Origin: Aculops lycopersici
Taxonomy: Eukaryota > Arthropoda > Arachnida > Trombidiformes > Eriophyidae
Length of the DNA stretch: 64,000 bases
Direction of reading: 5' to 3'
NCBI GenBank assembly: GCA_015350385.1
Contig: WNKI01000001.1
Location: 5,153,010 to 5,217,009, forward strand
The translations under genes and the position numbers were made by a program. Positions 20,228 through 31,121 of the stretch are shown piece after piece. Position 1 is the first letter of the stretch. Every line of letters begins with the position of its first letter. Below the pieces are notes generated by a model. That model saw only the letters and a program-made list of their open reading frames with translations. It was not told the origin of the DNA and ran no database searches.

Positions 20228-23200
20228 CCGCTACCAGATTAATGCGCGTGGTAATAATAACAAGAATAATGAGCCGCGAGCTAGTCAACTAGTTTGCTTG
20301 CTTACTAGTAGCCAGCTAACTCTTTGAAGGCTCCCTCTAAGTCCATTGGATCTCTCATCGGCGAGAGTCCAAAGTCGACGATCAGGAAGACGACGAGGTT
20401 GATGATGATGATGGAAATGATTTTGCAAAAAAGCTAGTGGCACGATGACAGCTCACGTTCATTCGTTGTCGGCTGGGAAATCGCAAAAATAATGCGCCAG
20501 TAGATCAGCGAGCGAACAAGGATTTGTGCACCAATAAGCGAAAATTTCGAGAGAAGAAAATGTTTGCTCACGCACACACAGTGAGGAGGTGAGAAAATCT
20601 TTGGCTCTCTTCCGCTCGCTCGCTCGCTCGCTGGTAAATGTTCACAGTGGCTATGGAGGAAAAGTCGCTAGGTCCTCCCGCTCGCAATGCTGTGCGGACG
20701 GCGCATAGCGACAGTCGGCTCAGTGTGCATCGCGAAGCAATAAGCTTACCTTCTCCGCCTCCTGCGCCTGTATTTCCTCTACCATTTACCGAGTCAACCG
20801 CCACAATGAAGGCAAACATTTTTTACATTTCCCCCCTTGCCACTGTGCATTGACAGTCAAACAAAAAAAGCGACCACAAACAAACGAAAAAGAAGCTCAG
20901 GAGGAATTCTATTGGCGGCCAAATCGTGCGCGTGAATTGCATTTCACATGCAATCTACTACTGCCACTGCCACCTAGAATTCCCATGTGTATGCCAACTC
21001 AACTGACTGTTGTGGCTCTCGTCGTCATGATGTCGACGACGACAGCAGCAATGGTGGTGGCAACTGCGACGTCAGAGGGAGAGAGTAAATGAAAATACCA
21101 AAGGAATACAATGCAAATCTGGTAGACAACACAAGCAAACTAGAAAGATGCCACTCCTTCCGGATTCATAGCGGCAACCCAATCATTTGTGTGTCGCTTC
21201 TGCTGTTAGCAGGGCAGCCGTCACAGTCGTCATCATGGGCTCGCGCGCGTCTTATGCGAGCAAGTGGTAGTGTCGGCATGGCATATAAAGCAACTGGAAA
21301 GTGTGGACTTTGTATATAAACTTGACTTGTAAAATAAAGTAACCCCATTCATGAGGACTTTACCACTGCAAAAGAAGCAAGCCAGGTCAAAGCTGTGTGC
21401 GCGCGTCTTTCGTGTCACCACCAAATCATAAATACACAAATCCACCAGACAGTTAGCTATATTATACCAGATGATGATGAACTATACTGAATCAAACCAA
21501 ACTAAACTAGCCTAAGGCACACTAAACTAAACCGAACTGGAGACTAACATGCGGCAGGACAGACCCAAAAGCTACGTATGTTTTGCAGCCAGCCCTTAGG
21601 AAGAGCAAAATGCAGAGAGCGAGAGAGACTTTTTCTAGTTGGCTTTTCGAGGTTCCTCCGAGAGGGAGGAGTAGGTTCGCCGAAGTCTTGCAGTATGTTA
21701 ACAGCTAGCCGAGAGTTTGTTGTTATTGCTAGCTGTGTCGCGCTTGCCCATAATTCGCACGTCTGAGCAAAGTAAACTATCTAGCTGGCTAGCTAGCTGC
21801 TGACATAGAATCGCTGTGGGAGCTAGACGCTCGCATTTGGCCGCCCAGTCGGCCAGGCATCGCCATCTGGCGCCGGGCAGCCAGCGAGCTAGCTTGCCAA
21901 ACAAGCTGCAACTCCGCAATGGGCGACTGCCAAGTCACTAAGCGGACATCGCTAGACAGACCACTCGGCCACTTGCACGTAGCTCCGCGAGCCGGAAGTT
22001 GTTATTCGTTGGACTTTGAACTCTACATGTCGCAGTGGCGGCGGCAGCGGCAGCGTTCGTCGTTTCGACTCCTGCGCTCAATGTCGCCGCTGCCATTGCT
22101 GTTGCTAATGTAAGGACACAGAGTAATGATCTTCCTCGGGCACAAGTGTCGAGTGACCACTGACCTAGTACTCGGCGGCGCTAGGGAAACCTCGGACTGC
22201 AACCAAAGTATGAAGAATTCCCGTCCGATTTGGTTTGGTGCAATCTAGCCGACGTTTTACTCGTTGCCTCGTCCAGTGAGACCGAGCAAATTGTGTTGCT
22301 GCCAAATATGAATGCAAGGGAGCGAAACTTGATCCGCCACTCGAATCTCTTTGAGCCAGTTGGCCGGTTTGTTGGACTTGCAACTTGCCGCCAGACAGAT
22401 AGATAGACAGACAGACAAAACCATGACCACAAAGTGAAATGCCTACTCGTCGTCTCTATTTCACCATCGACGCCAATGGAATTGTCATCTAGCACGCTAA
22501 TGAATGGCGGCCGCTATCATTTTCGCTCACTTCCGCTTGGTGCCGAGTTCAGCAAGGTGAGCGCCAAATAGATGAAAGTGTGGCTTCAACTTCAGGTATC
22601 GATGCTGCTGCTGCTGCTGCCGCTTCTGCAGGTAACCAGCGACGAACATGTTGATAAAGGAGGGTGCTCAAATGACCGGCGGCAACATTTGCTCACTTTA
22701 CCTGCCGATCGCTTATTGAAACATCACTCTCCTCTTATTTAGTTTGGGCGCCAATCGGTCCATAATTCGGCTGGTCGTTCGATAAATGATTAGTATAATA
22801 CTTTCAATGGCATAGGCGTACAATAGTTAAAGATTACATGAGAGTATGCAGCGACTCCCAACTGAAGGCTACATGTAGGTGCATGATGAAGAGGTTTGCG
22901 ATGCAACACAAGCGAGCGTCGGGTTTCTATCGGGTTGAAAAATCGAACCGCTATTCGCAACTCAATGCTGCCGTCGGTTTGTTGGCCAGCAAACTCTCTT
23001 GTAACAACACCAGAAGTTGCGGATTGGCAAGAGCGAGAGATGGACGAGCTCGAGGCGAGTCGTTAGGGAGTGAGTTGGTTGGCGCGAGTTAGATAGATGC
23101 GCTCTCATTTGGTCTACGGTCTTGGGGCGTCGTGGTGGTGGCTTGCTGCCCAGAGCGCCGCATTAGTTTTCCTCTGGTTACTCCACATCGACTGGCGCGC

Positions 23201-24585
23201 AATGCTTCAACGCCAACAGTATAACGGATGAGCATGACAGGCGGCCAGTTGCTCCTTTGCTAGCTACTGCTGTTATTGCCACTACTGCTACTTCGACTAC
23301 TGCTACTCACTAACCAGATAGCCAGCTAATTTAGCCGGGGGCCGGTGGCTAGTTGGCTGGGTTTTAAGCAAGCGCAACTGGAAGTTCCTCCTCCAGTAGC
23401 GGTACACGATTAGTTATGCTCTGTCTGTCGCTATCTCGTTGCCCGACTGCCTACCGCTTTCTTGGTTGCGTCCATTGGAGGTCGATGTCCCGTGCATGTT
23501 TCTTGCCTTGCCTTGCGCGCCGCCAATCGGCCCTTTGGACGGGTTATTTGTATCTCTTCTCCTCCTCCAACTCAAGGTAACCTCTTCATCAAATGGGTTT
23601 GGTATACTCGTTTACAACACAACTACTTTTAGCCCTGCAGATGCAGCGGCGCAGTCAGATCAACTGAGACTAAGATACCTCACCGTTAATGTTACCAATG
23701 GAGGCTCCATCCCAATCTACAAACTCAAGTTACTTTGCGGCCGAAGGGAGAGCGAACTGGATGAGTCCTTTGCGCGAGCAAGTTGAGCGAAGCGAAACAT
23801 CAAGACCAGAGCTCGCCAGTGGCGCATGACGAAGGCGTCGCTGGGCGCACGCTGTCCACCTATCTACCAAGGCGACCGTCCGTTTGCCCTTGCAAAAGGA
23901 CCTCACAAGAGTGATGGTCGGGGCGAGCAAATTAGTCATTCTCGCCTCAAGTCCATCTCTACTCTCACTCTTTCTCGTACTACAAGGAAAGCGGCATAGA
24001 GACAAACTGGCCAACAAATTACGTAATAGCGAGCGCAAAACCTCTACCTGCGCAGCGCGTGCCACAACCACCCTGCCGCTCAATTGGGCCACTGGGACTT
24101 TGAAGCCTGTGAATTTGGGCGCCCAAAACCACCGACTTAGGCCATCAAATCAGCGAGAGTTCCAAGCTGAACCTCGACCTTTCAGTTGGTCTCGCGCGCA
24201 AATGTGCCAACAAACAGAATGCTGTTTGGCCGAGATTTTGCTCGGCAGCTTGGGGCTCGGATTTGAAGTTTGGGTTTGGGTTAGAGTTCAAGTCAACGGA
24301 AGCGAGCAGCGGCTTGCCATTGTGATCGGCTCGTTGCTTGTCCTCGTCATCTAATGCCTGCTCCACTGGATTAGCCTTAGCCGTCGCAGCTAAAGCTGCT
24401 TGCATTTCCATTTTCGATGTGTAAGTGGAAGAGAAAGAGGGAGAGGAAATGAGTGCAAGACGAGGCGTCACTTCGACTCGCTAGCCCTTGTCTCTGGCCA
24501 CCGACTTGATCATGAGCAGCGCACGCCAGTTTGCCGCTTGGCCAGCAGGCAAACTCGGTGGACGTTGTTATCGATGGGACGAATT

Positions 24586-24608
24586 GTCGTCGTCGTCGTC
24601 GTCGTCGT
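24586..24608. repeat. (GTC)n microsatellite
   Basis: GTC trinucleotide run in non-coding DNA. Confidence 0.85.
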
Positions 24609-24953
24609 TGTAGAGCAAGCGAGTTATTTCCGAGCTTCAGTACACATAGCCGAGCAATGAAAGTGTCCCCCTCAAATAAGTGAGTTGAGTAGATCTAACG
24701 GATGAGTTGGGTTTAGTTGAGTTTAACTCGATGGCTAGACGAAAAACAATTGAAGCTCACTCGTTTCCGGGGACTTGGAGTTTTGGGCGATGAGCAACTA
24801 CTAGAGCAAATAGTAGTAGAATCAATCAGTATCTATGGCTCTCCTTAGATGTCGAAACTTCAGCATGAGTTTCATGGAAGTGAGTGTGAGAAATGATGAC
24901 GCAACGCAACGCTTGGTTATTGCTACCCAAGTAGCTGTCAAGTTGATCCCATC

Positions 24954-24973
24954 ATGATCATGATCATGATCAT
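24954..24973. repeat. ATGATC short tandem repeat, self-palindromic
   Basis: ATGATCATGATCATGATCAT is both a short tandem repeat and a perfect 20-bp palindrome. Confidence 0.8.
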
Positions 24974-26745
24974 CCTCGTCGTCATCTTCATCACCGCCGC
25001 TATTCTAAACCAGCCTCTAGATCCTATCACTCAATTTTTAACTTTTCTCTTCCAACTCACTTGAGTCGTTCATCTTCTTGATGTCAGCTTGTGCCTATCG
25101 CTTTTAGATTGAAATTTCATTGAAATTTCCGGTAGCTTAACATCTTCTGATCTTACAAGTTGCAGCTCGAGCGAGAGGAGCGCGAAAGAAGTCGTTAGGC
25201 TCTCGTTTACACCAATGTTTCCACCTGCGAGGAGGAGAGGAGTGCTCGCTTGTCCGCCCAAAAAAGCGACGCAACCCATCTGCACTTAACGAGAAAAGTA
25301 ATAAAACTCTCATGGTCAGTGGCGGATTGGGACTCTACGCGAGTCGGTGTTCCTCTACCCCTAATTCGATTGCCCCTCTACCCGTCAGTCAGTCTGTCTA
25401 CTACTTCCTCGAACGTTCGTGGCGCTGCCCGCCTTGTGTTTATATTCTCAGAGTTTGAGTTGGAAATTTGTAGTCCAAGTTCCTGATGTTGCTGCCGGAA
25501 AGAGACAGCGACTAAAACTAAAGCGAAATCCAAGAACCAAAAACTAAAATACCCTCACAACTTGAAAGCAACCACTCACATGCGACGTGGAAAATCTTGA
25601 AAGCTCGTTCGTCTTTTGATTTTTGGCCAATGGCTAGCCCGAACGGTAGAGGGTCCTCTACGCTTGTGGCTATATGTTAGCACATGGCGACGTTCGGAGC
25701 ATTTCAGGTAAATGTGCACAGGTATACAGGTAAAGGTGGAGAGGTAGAGGCAAGGGTGCAGGCGGCGGCGGGTGAGGTTGAGGTTGAGGAAGGAAAAACT
25801 ACATAGAGCTTCTGGGAGAACCAAGCGACAGCACGCAACGCCGGCCGCTACCACCCCCCCCTCCCCGAGGCAATTGGCCGGCCAGGTATCTCCACGGAGG
25901 GAGTTGGCGAGTCGCCTACAACTGGCTCCGAAACTAGATTAGGTGACACACTGTGGAGAAGAGGAAAGTAGCCTTTTTCTCGTTGCTGCGCGTCATGGCG
26001 ACAAAGTGGCCGCAACTAAAACAAGCCCACGCTAGTTACACAACAGCGAGTTGTGGAGGGAGGCGGAAGTGGTTGTAGATATCCGTCGCTGCTGTTTTTG
26101 TAACTAGGTAGGTCGAGTCTTTTACCTGGTTAAGCAAGCGATTGTTTCCACATTTAAACTGCAACGCGCTTGGCGCCACCTGGCCGACAAATAATCCTGA
26201 GGAAGTCCGAGAGAATCGACTTAGCGGATGTCCATTTCCCTGCCGACCGGTAGCTGGTGCTCTTTCTTCTTCTCTGGAGTGGCCAAAAAGGGGGCGTGTT
26301 GTTGAGTTCAGATTCTTACAAGACTTGTAAAAATACAGTTGCAGCAACGGTTGAGATTGATTGCGCGCCATTGTGGTAATAATTGGTGCTGGCCGTTTCG
26401 AGTAAGTCAATCACACAGGTGGGCGTTTCCGTGCTTCTCCTTCGCTTCAAGTCCGTTAGCTAGTAAACCAATTGCCGCTTATCGGCCCATCGATTGAGTT
26501 TTGATTTCTCTTAGCTTAGCTCTATTATAATAATCTTTATAACTCAGACACATGCACACAAATTGGCTGCCAATCAGAGAGGCAGAAAGATGGCTCGACA
26601 TTGAAACGAAACTCCACTCGCTTATTTTTGATACTGAAAGATGGCATGTGAGCAATCGATCTAAACTTGAGATCAAATCTCCGGTTGCTCATTAGGGCCT
26701 CGAGAGTTCAGTCCATTGAGGAGAGTGTTCGAATAAGAGGAGTAT

Positions 26746-26769
26746 GACGACGACGACGACGACGACGAC
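26746..26769. repeat. (GAC)n microsatellite
   Basis: GAC trinucleotide run in non-coding DNA. Confidence 0.85.
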
Positions 26770-29202
26770 TAAGAGAGGTTTCTCCTCACTAACCTGATGA
26801 TGTCAAGATTCTCTTGGCCGCGTTGCTACCGATACTTTAGTATCCTCAGCCATGAAGTTGCCTATATTGTTGGAATTTGCATTATCAATGATCATGTTAC
26901 ACAACAACAACAACAACAGCAACAACATCGACCAGACGAAACAAAATAATTTGAAGCACTCGCAAGAGAAACGCTTCCACGACTCCAATCAGTCACTCCA
27001 TCTGACACTTGTTGCCATCTGAATTTTTACGCAAATCTCTCGGCGCAAGTGGACGAAAAATATGTATAGTGTGTCGTGTAGTGATATCACACACAGAAAT
27101 TTAGCTCCTCCTACTTGGCAACGAATGACGCGCGCAACAAATGAACATCGAGAGCAACCATCTATCTTGTCCAATAGATTCAAACTGGGCCAAATACTTG
27201 CACTGTGAATTCAGGTTTTGCGAACGGAGCAAAATAATCGCGCAAAAGTTAAGCCGAGTCTCAGTGGTCGTCATCATGGCCGTTGTTGTTGCAATCTAAG
27301 GAGGCGGACAAAGTCTGGGGAAATTTTGGATTGTTGATAATGTCGATTTACCTGAGAGGGATAATCTTTTTTCCACTAGATGAACCGCAGGAGAATTTGA
27401 ACCAGAAACTCAAAGGTAAAATTGAACAGACAACGGATAGTAAACTAAGTTAGCGTTGGGGCTTGTGTTTACCCTAAACAACATTAGCAATGTAACAACA
27501 TCCGCCGTGGCCACTAGAACTAGCACTTGTTGCTTCACAGTATAAAATATGGATCAGGTAAGCAATGAGTGTGTGAAATGCTGCTGCTGCTGGAGTCGAT
27601 GCTTCTTTAAACTGATTACCTGGCGGCCGCATGCATCCTCAGCAGACAATAGCGTACATCCGGCGCAAATAGTTTTTTCTGCCTTCTTCAGCTGATGCTG
27701 TTCTAACAGCGACAGCCACGGCGGCGGCGGTGGCTCAGGTCCGTTTTGACTTGCAACAAGTTGCTATAGCTTTCCGTTCAAGATCCGGACCGGATCAAGA
27801 AGTTTTCCGAGTTCTGGTTGCCCTTAGCTGTGTGCTTTATTCTCGTCGCGTCGCACAACCTGGCAGTAAATGCAGGTAAACTTTATCGTCTCTCTTTCTC
27901 TTTTTTGTTTTATACCTTTGTACCTTTGGCGGCCACTCTAAACGTTGAAGCAACTTGATCATCGGAAGCAACAAACACCGGCGTTAGTGCGGCTCATTCA
28001 AAAACGACGTCTCGCGACTCGCAGTGACGGTGGCAGCTTAATTGTTATTTGGAGTCCATCAATCGCTCGCTGCTCTCTCTTTGGTCTGGTGCGTGCCAAA
28101 CTGTTTGGACGCGTGAAACCAAATTAAATGACCATCCAGTGGAGCTGCCTCTAAACCCACACCAACTGTTTACCTGAGTTTCCAAATTAAATGGCGAAGT
28201 TAAACTGGCAAACCAGAGACGTGGGCGCTGCAAGTTCATTTCGAAGACGCGAGTAGGAGGAGGAGACTGGGATAGAGTTACAAAATATATAGTGTAGCCC
28301 GTTCGCCGCAACTAGTTGCGGCTAATCGCTAACTCAATTCACTTAATTCAATTGGTGGCCATTTGACTCGATGCGCGCGTTGCAAATCAAAAGGACAAGC
28401 GGCCAACTATCGACACGGGCAATTTAAACAATTGACTCTGCTCTTTTGGAAGCTCGCAGTGGAAATTTTATTTTGTGTTGTCACCCGTTTAATTTGCAAT
28501 GCTTTTAAGGTGGAATATCGAAGATCAAGAAGAATTAAGTGGCAATGACAAGCAATATAAAAACTCTTTACCTTTTCCTGTGACACTCGACGAGAGATTT
28601 GACTTTTGCCAACAATCACACTAGTAAATGTAATTGTTCTTTCCCGGGAGGCGAGCGTTGAATTAAACCAACCTCGGGTTTGCTTAATTTGGTGTTCCAA
28701 AACTAAACTAAAAAGACTCTCACTGTTCAGCTACCGTCCAGTTTATTACTCTTATTTCCAAGACTTTGATACAGTGGACACAATATTGATAGCAAAGGCG
28801 GCGGCGGCGGCTCACCTTTACTTCCTGGACCATTGCCAATTAGCGCCTCTTTGACAAACAAACCCGATCGTTGCTCAGTTTCCCTGCGCTTCTTTTCCCT
28901 TTAGCGTTCTATTTGGTTACCGATGACTCGAAAGCGGTAGCGGCGGCGTCGACAACGATGCCGACGATCTGTTGGCAAGTTTCATGGTCACAGAGCCCCA
29001 AGCGGATGGTTTTATCGAGTTAGCACACCGCCTATTACCTACCTGCTCCGTCGACAGGACTAGACTTGGTCGACAATTAACTCCTCTGAGTGGCTAGCGT
29101 AGGCAAAGTGGCCGGCTCAGCAGATCGGATTGCACGCGACTTGGACTCCGAATAAGACGCCGACTAACTTCAGTTCGATCACCATCAGCGTCCCTAGCGA
29201 TA

Positions 29203-29234
29203 GTAGTGGTGGTGGTGGTGGTGGTGGTGGTGGT
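29203..29234. repeat. (GGT)n microsatellite
   Basis: A GGT trinucleotide run of about ten units in non-coding DNA. Confidence 0.85.
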
Positions 29235-31010
29235 CGCGGTGGTCGTCGTTGCGATTGATGATGTTGATCATTTTTCGGTGGCTTATATTTCCAATGATGA
29301 TAATGATGATCATCATCTGGCTAGATGGATGGCAAATTGGCCAGCCGACAGGCGATCTAGTTGCCGATGTGTTCTGATTTGCATTGCCGATTGGCTGCTC
29401 GCTTGCGAGTTATGCGCTTAGCCAGTTGGCTAGATCATAAGCCGGGTGAGTTGCGCCAACTTGTTGCTGTTACTCCTCGCTGTTGCGTAACGAGCGCCGG
29501 AACAACCGAAGCGCTCGGCGCTAGGCCAAACGTTGGACTGGAATTTCGTTAACCTCACGCAAGTTATCTATTAGTCGGCTGCATTTTTACGCTGTTGTTG
29601 TTGTTGTTATTTCTATTCGGTAGTTGGCTCGTTCGTTAGTTAGCCAATTGTTCGTGTGTAAATGATTCGCGTGGCTTCCTCTGGCTGCGGCAGCAACAAG
29701 TGGAAGGAGGAGAAGGAAGACCATTGCGCTTCTTTGATCTACGCACAATCAGGTAACGAATTTAGATTGCCGCCGCGACTGCCGCTTCCCTTGCACTAGC
29801 CAACGGATGTAATCGCTTAACTGGTCTTCTTTATTCTAGACTTGGCTTTAGTTTACCTGTTAGTTGGACAACAAAACTCAGAGAGTATCAAGTTTAACGG
29901 CCAGCGACGTCGGCGGCCAAAAGCTGAAAGAACAACAAGTTGCTCTCGATCCATCGTCGTTCAATTGCATTAGAGATGCGCGGCAATTGCTAGCAGCTAC
30001 ATACATGTAATGTAACCTAAGCAAAATAGCAGCAATAGTGGACCTTCTTACATGAGCGTCCGCCTCCGGATCTTTGCTCAATTAGCGCGCTTCTCTTGTC
30101 TTCTCTTTCTCTTTACCCCAAAGCTCATCGCCGCCGCCGTCGACGAAGATCGGTGACGCTAGACGCGCGCCGCTGTTCAGATATCCATCTACCTGGATTA
30201 GTTGCTCGGCTCGATATTCAGATGCTCAAATGCTCGGATGCTCGGATGCTCGGAATAATAATTCAATAATTTCACCTGGACTCAATAAAACAACAAGTTG
30301 CTCTTTCTTTCCCAACGAAAAGAGGGAAGCGAGTCTGAGTCTTGGTCTCTCTTCTCGTTGCTTTAGTTAGCTCGAACTAGAACTCAAATTGGAAGGAATT
30401 TTATTTCTAAATTCATAATTTTGTTTCCCTCGCTCTCTAATGGCTAGCGGTGTAGGCACTGCTCTGTAGCAACAAGTGGCCACTCTGCTATTACTTTACC
30501 ACAGGCAAACACTGAAGGCGATGGCCCTCTCTTGGCGAGTGTACCCGTTGCCTGTAGCGTGTGGCACACGCCGCCGCCGCTTCTGCTGCCACTGGCTCAC
30601 TGGTAATCAAAGCGCGCGAAACCTGCACTTATTAGCGCGCAATAATCACCAGGTGAGGTTGCTGCTAAACTAGCTTAGCATCGAAACTAACAAATCTAAC
30701 CAACCAACCGATTATTTATCAGCCGATAAAAGTTGGGTCTGGTGGTACTTGTGGCTTCGAGATATCATCGGGTCTGTTTGCTCGAATCGGCAGCCCGAAT
30801 TTCATGCAATTTTTCTCTGACCGAGAGCCGGGGCAATGATAATCATCATAATTACACCACCGATTACCTGGACGCTTCCTACTCTGGCCCGCGCAGACAA
30901 AATCGCTATACCGACTATTGTGCAATCTCAACTAGAGGCAGATAGAAGAATATAATGGATGCTTGGACTCTGAATACAGTATCTCTCTAATCTATCATCA
31001 TTGTTTGTCG

Positions 31011-31016
31011 TTTATT
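31011..31016 (-). terminator. poly(A) signal of the KLF gene
   Basis: AATAAA on the - strand about 105 bp past the KLF stop codon. It indicates that the transcript ends here and that the last exon is the one annotated. Confidence 0.6.
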
Positions 31017-31121
31017 GGCTCTCTAATGCAACCCTATCATTCGGTTGATACTAATATCACATAAAACAGTGTTCCTCTTACATCTCCTCATGCATTACAT
31101 CTATCCAAAACTCCAGCAACT

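Larger units (their letters stand above)
15131..20440. other. gene-poor region upstream of PLC-beta, part 1
   Basis: No supported protein gene. Short open frames on both strands mostly read through repeats and low-complexity DNA. The stretch holds (GA)n tracts at 17331-17364 and 18302-18328, a perfect 19-bp hairpin at 17193-17236, smaller hairpins at 16090-16114 and 20194-20227, and a 20-bp perfect palindrome at 19691-19710. GCTAGC is very frequent. The PLC-beta promoter should lie near 15131-15600. I read the rest as candidate regulatory or untranslated DNA. Confidence 0.55.
20441..25060. other. gene-poor region upstream of PLC-beta, part 2
   Basis: No supported gene. It contains a (GTC)n tract at 24586-24608, an ATGATC repeat at 24954-24973, CTG triplets near 22605, and the first CAGGTAA/TTACCTG words at 22629 and 22698. 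The longest open frames (for example 23884-24354 +) show no recognisable domain and have mixed low-complexity composition, so I do not call them genes. Confidence 0.5.
22629..30870. promoter_or_regulatory. cluster of CAGGTAA / TTACCTG words
   Basis: I find 13 exact copies on both strands, starting at 22629, 22698, 25705, 25727, 26122, 27348, 27555, 27616, 27873, 28170, 29750, 29853 and 30864. About one is expected by chance in 8.3 kb at even base composition. Seven read TTACCTG and six CAGGTAA on the + strand, so this is not a one-strand splice-donor series. Two CAGGTAG words (29038 and 30189, in reverse) lie in the same span. CAGGTAR is the Zelda target heptamer in Drosophila, and CAGGTG/CAGGTA words are bound by ZEB and Snail factors. 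Use as an enhancer array is inference. Confidence 0.5.
25061..31010. other. gene-poor region between PLC-beta upstream DNA and KLF 3' end
   Basis: No supported gene. It holds (GAC)n at 26746-26769, (GGT)n at 29203-29234, GCC/GGC triplet runs near 27720, 28800 and 30130, and most of the CAGGTAA cluster. Three CAGGTA words sit within 29 bp at 25705-25733. A TATAAAA at 27541 precedes a tiny ATG-GAT-CAG unit followed by GTAAG, which looks like a start exon but has no visible partner. Confidence 0.5.

Noticed and set aside
23884..24354. A 156-codon open frame (+)
   Set aside because: There is no recognisable domain, a competing frame runs on the other strand, and the composition equals the surrounding non-coding DNA.
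27541..27561. TATAAAA followed by ATG-GAT-CAG and a GTAAG donor, like a tiny first coding exon
   Set aside because: No downstream acceptor and coding exon could be linked to it; it is one of 13 CAGGTAA words in the cluster, which occur on both strands.
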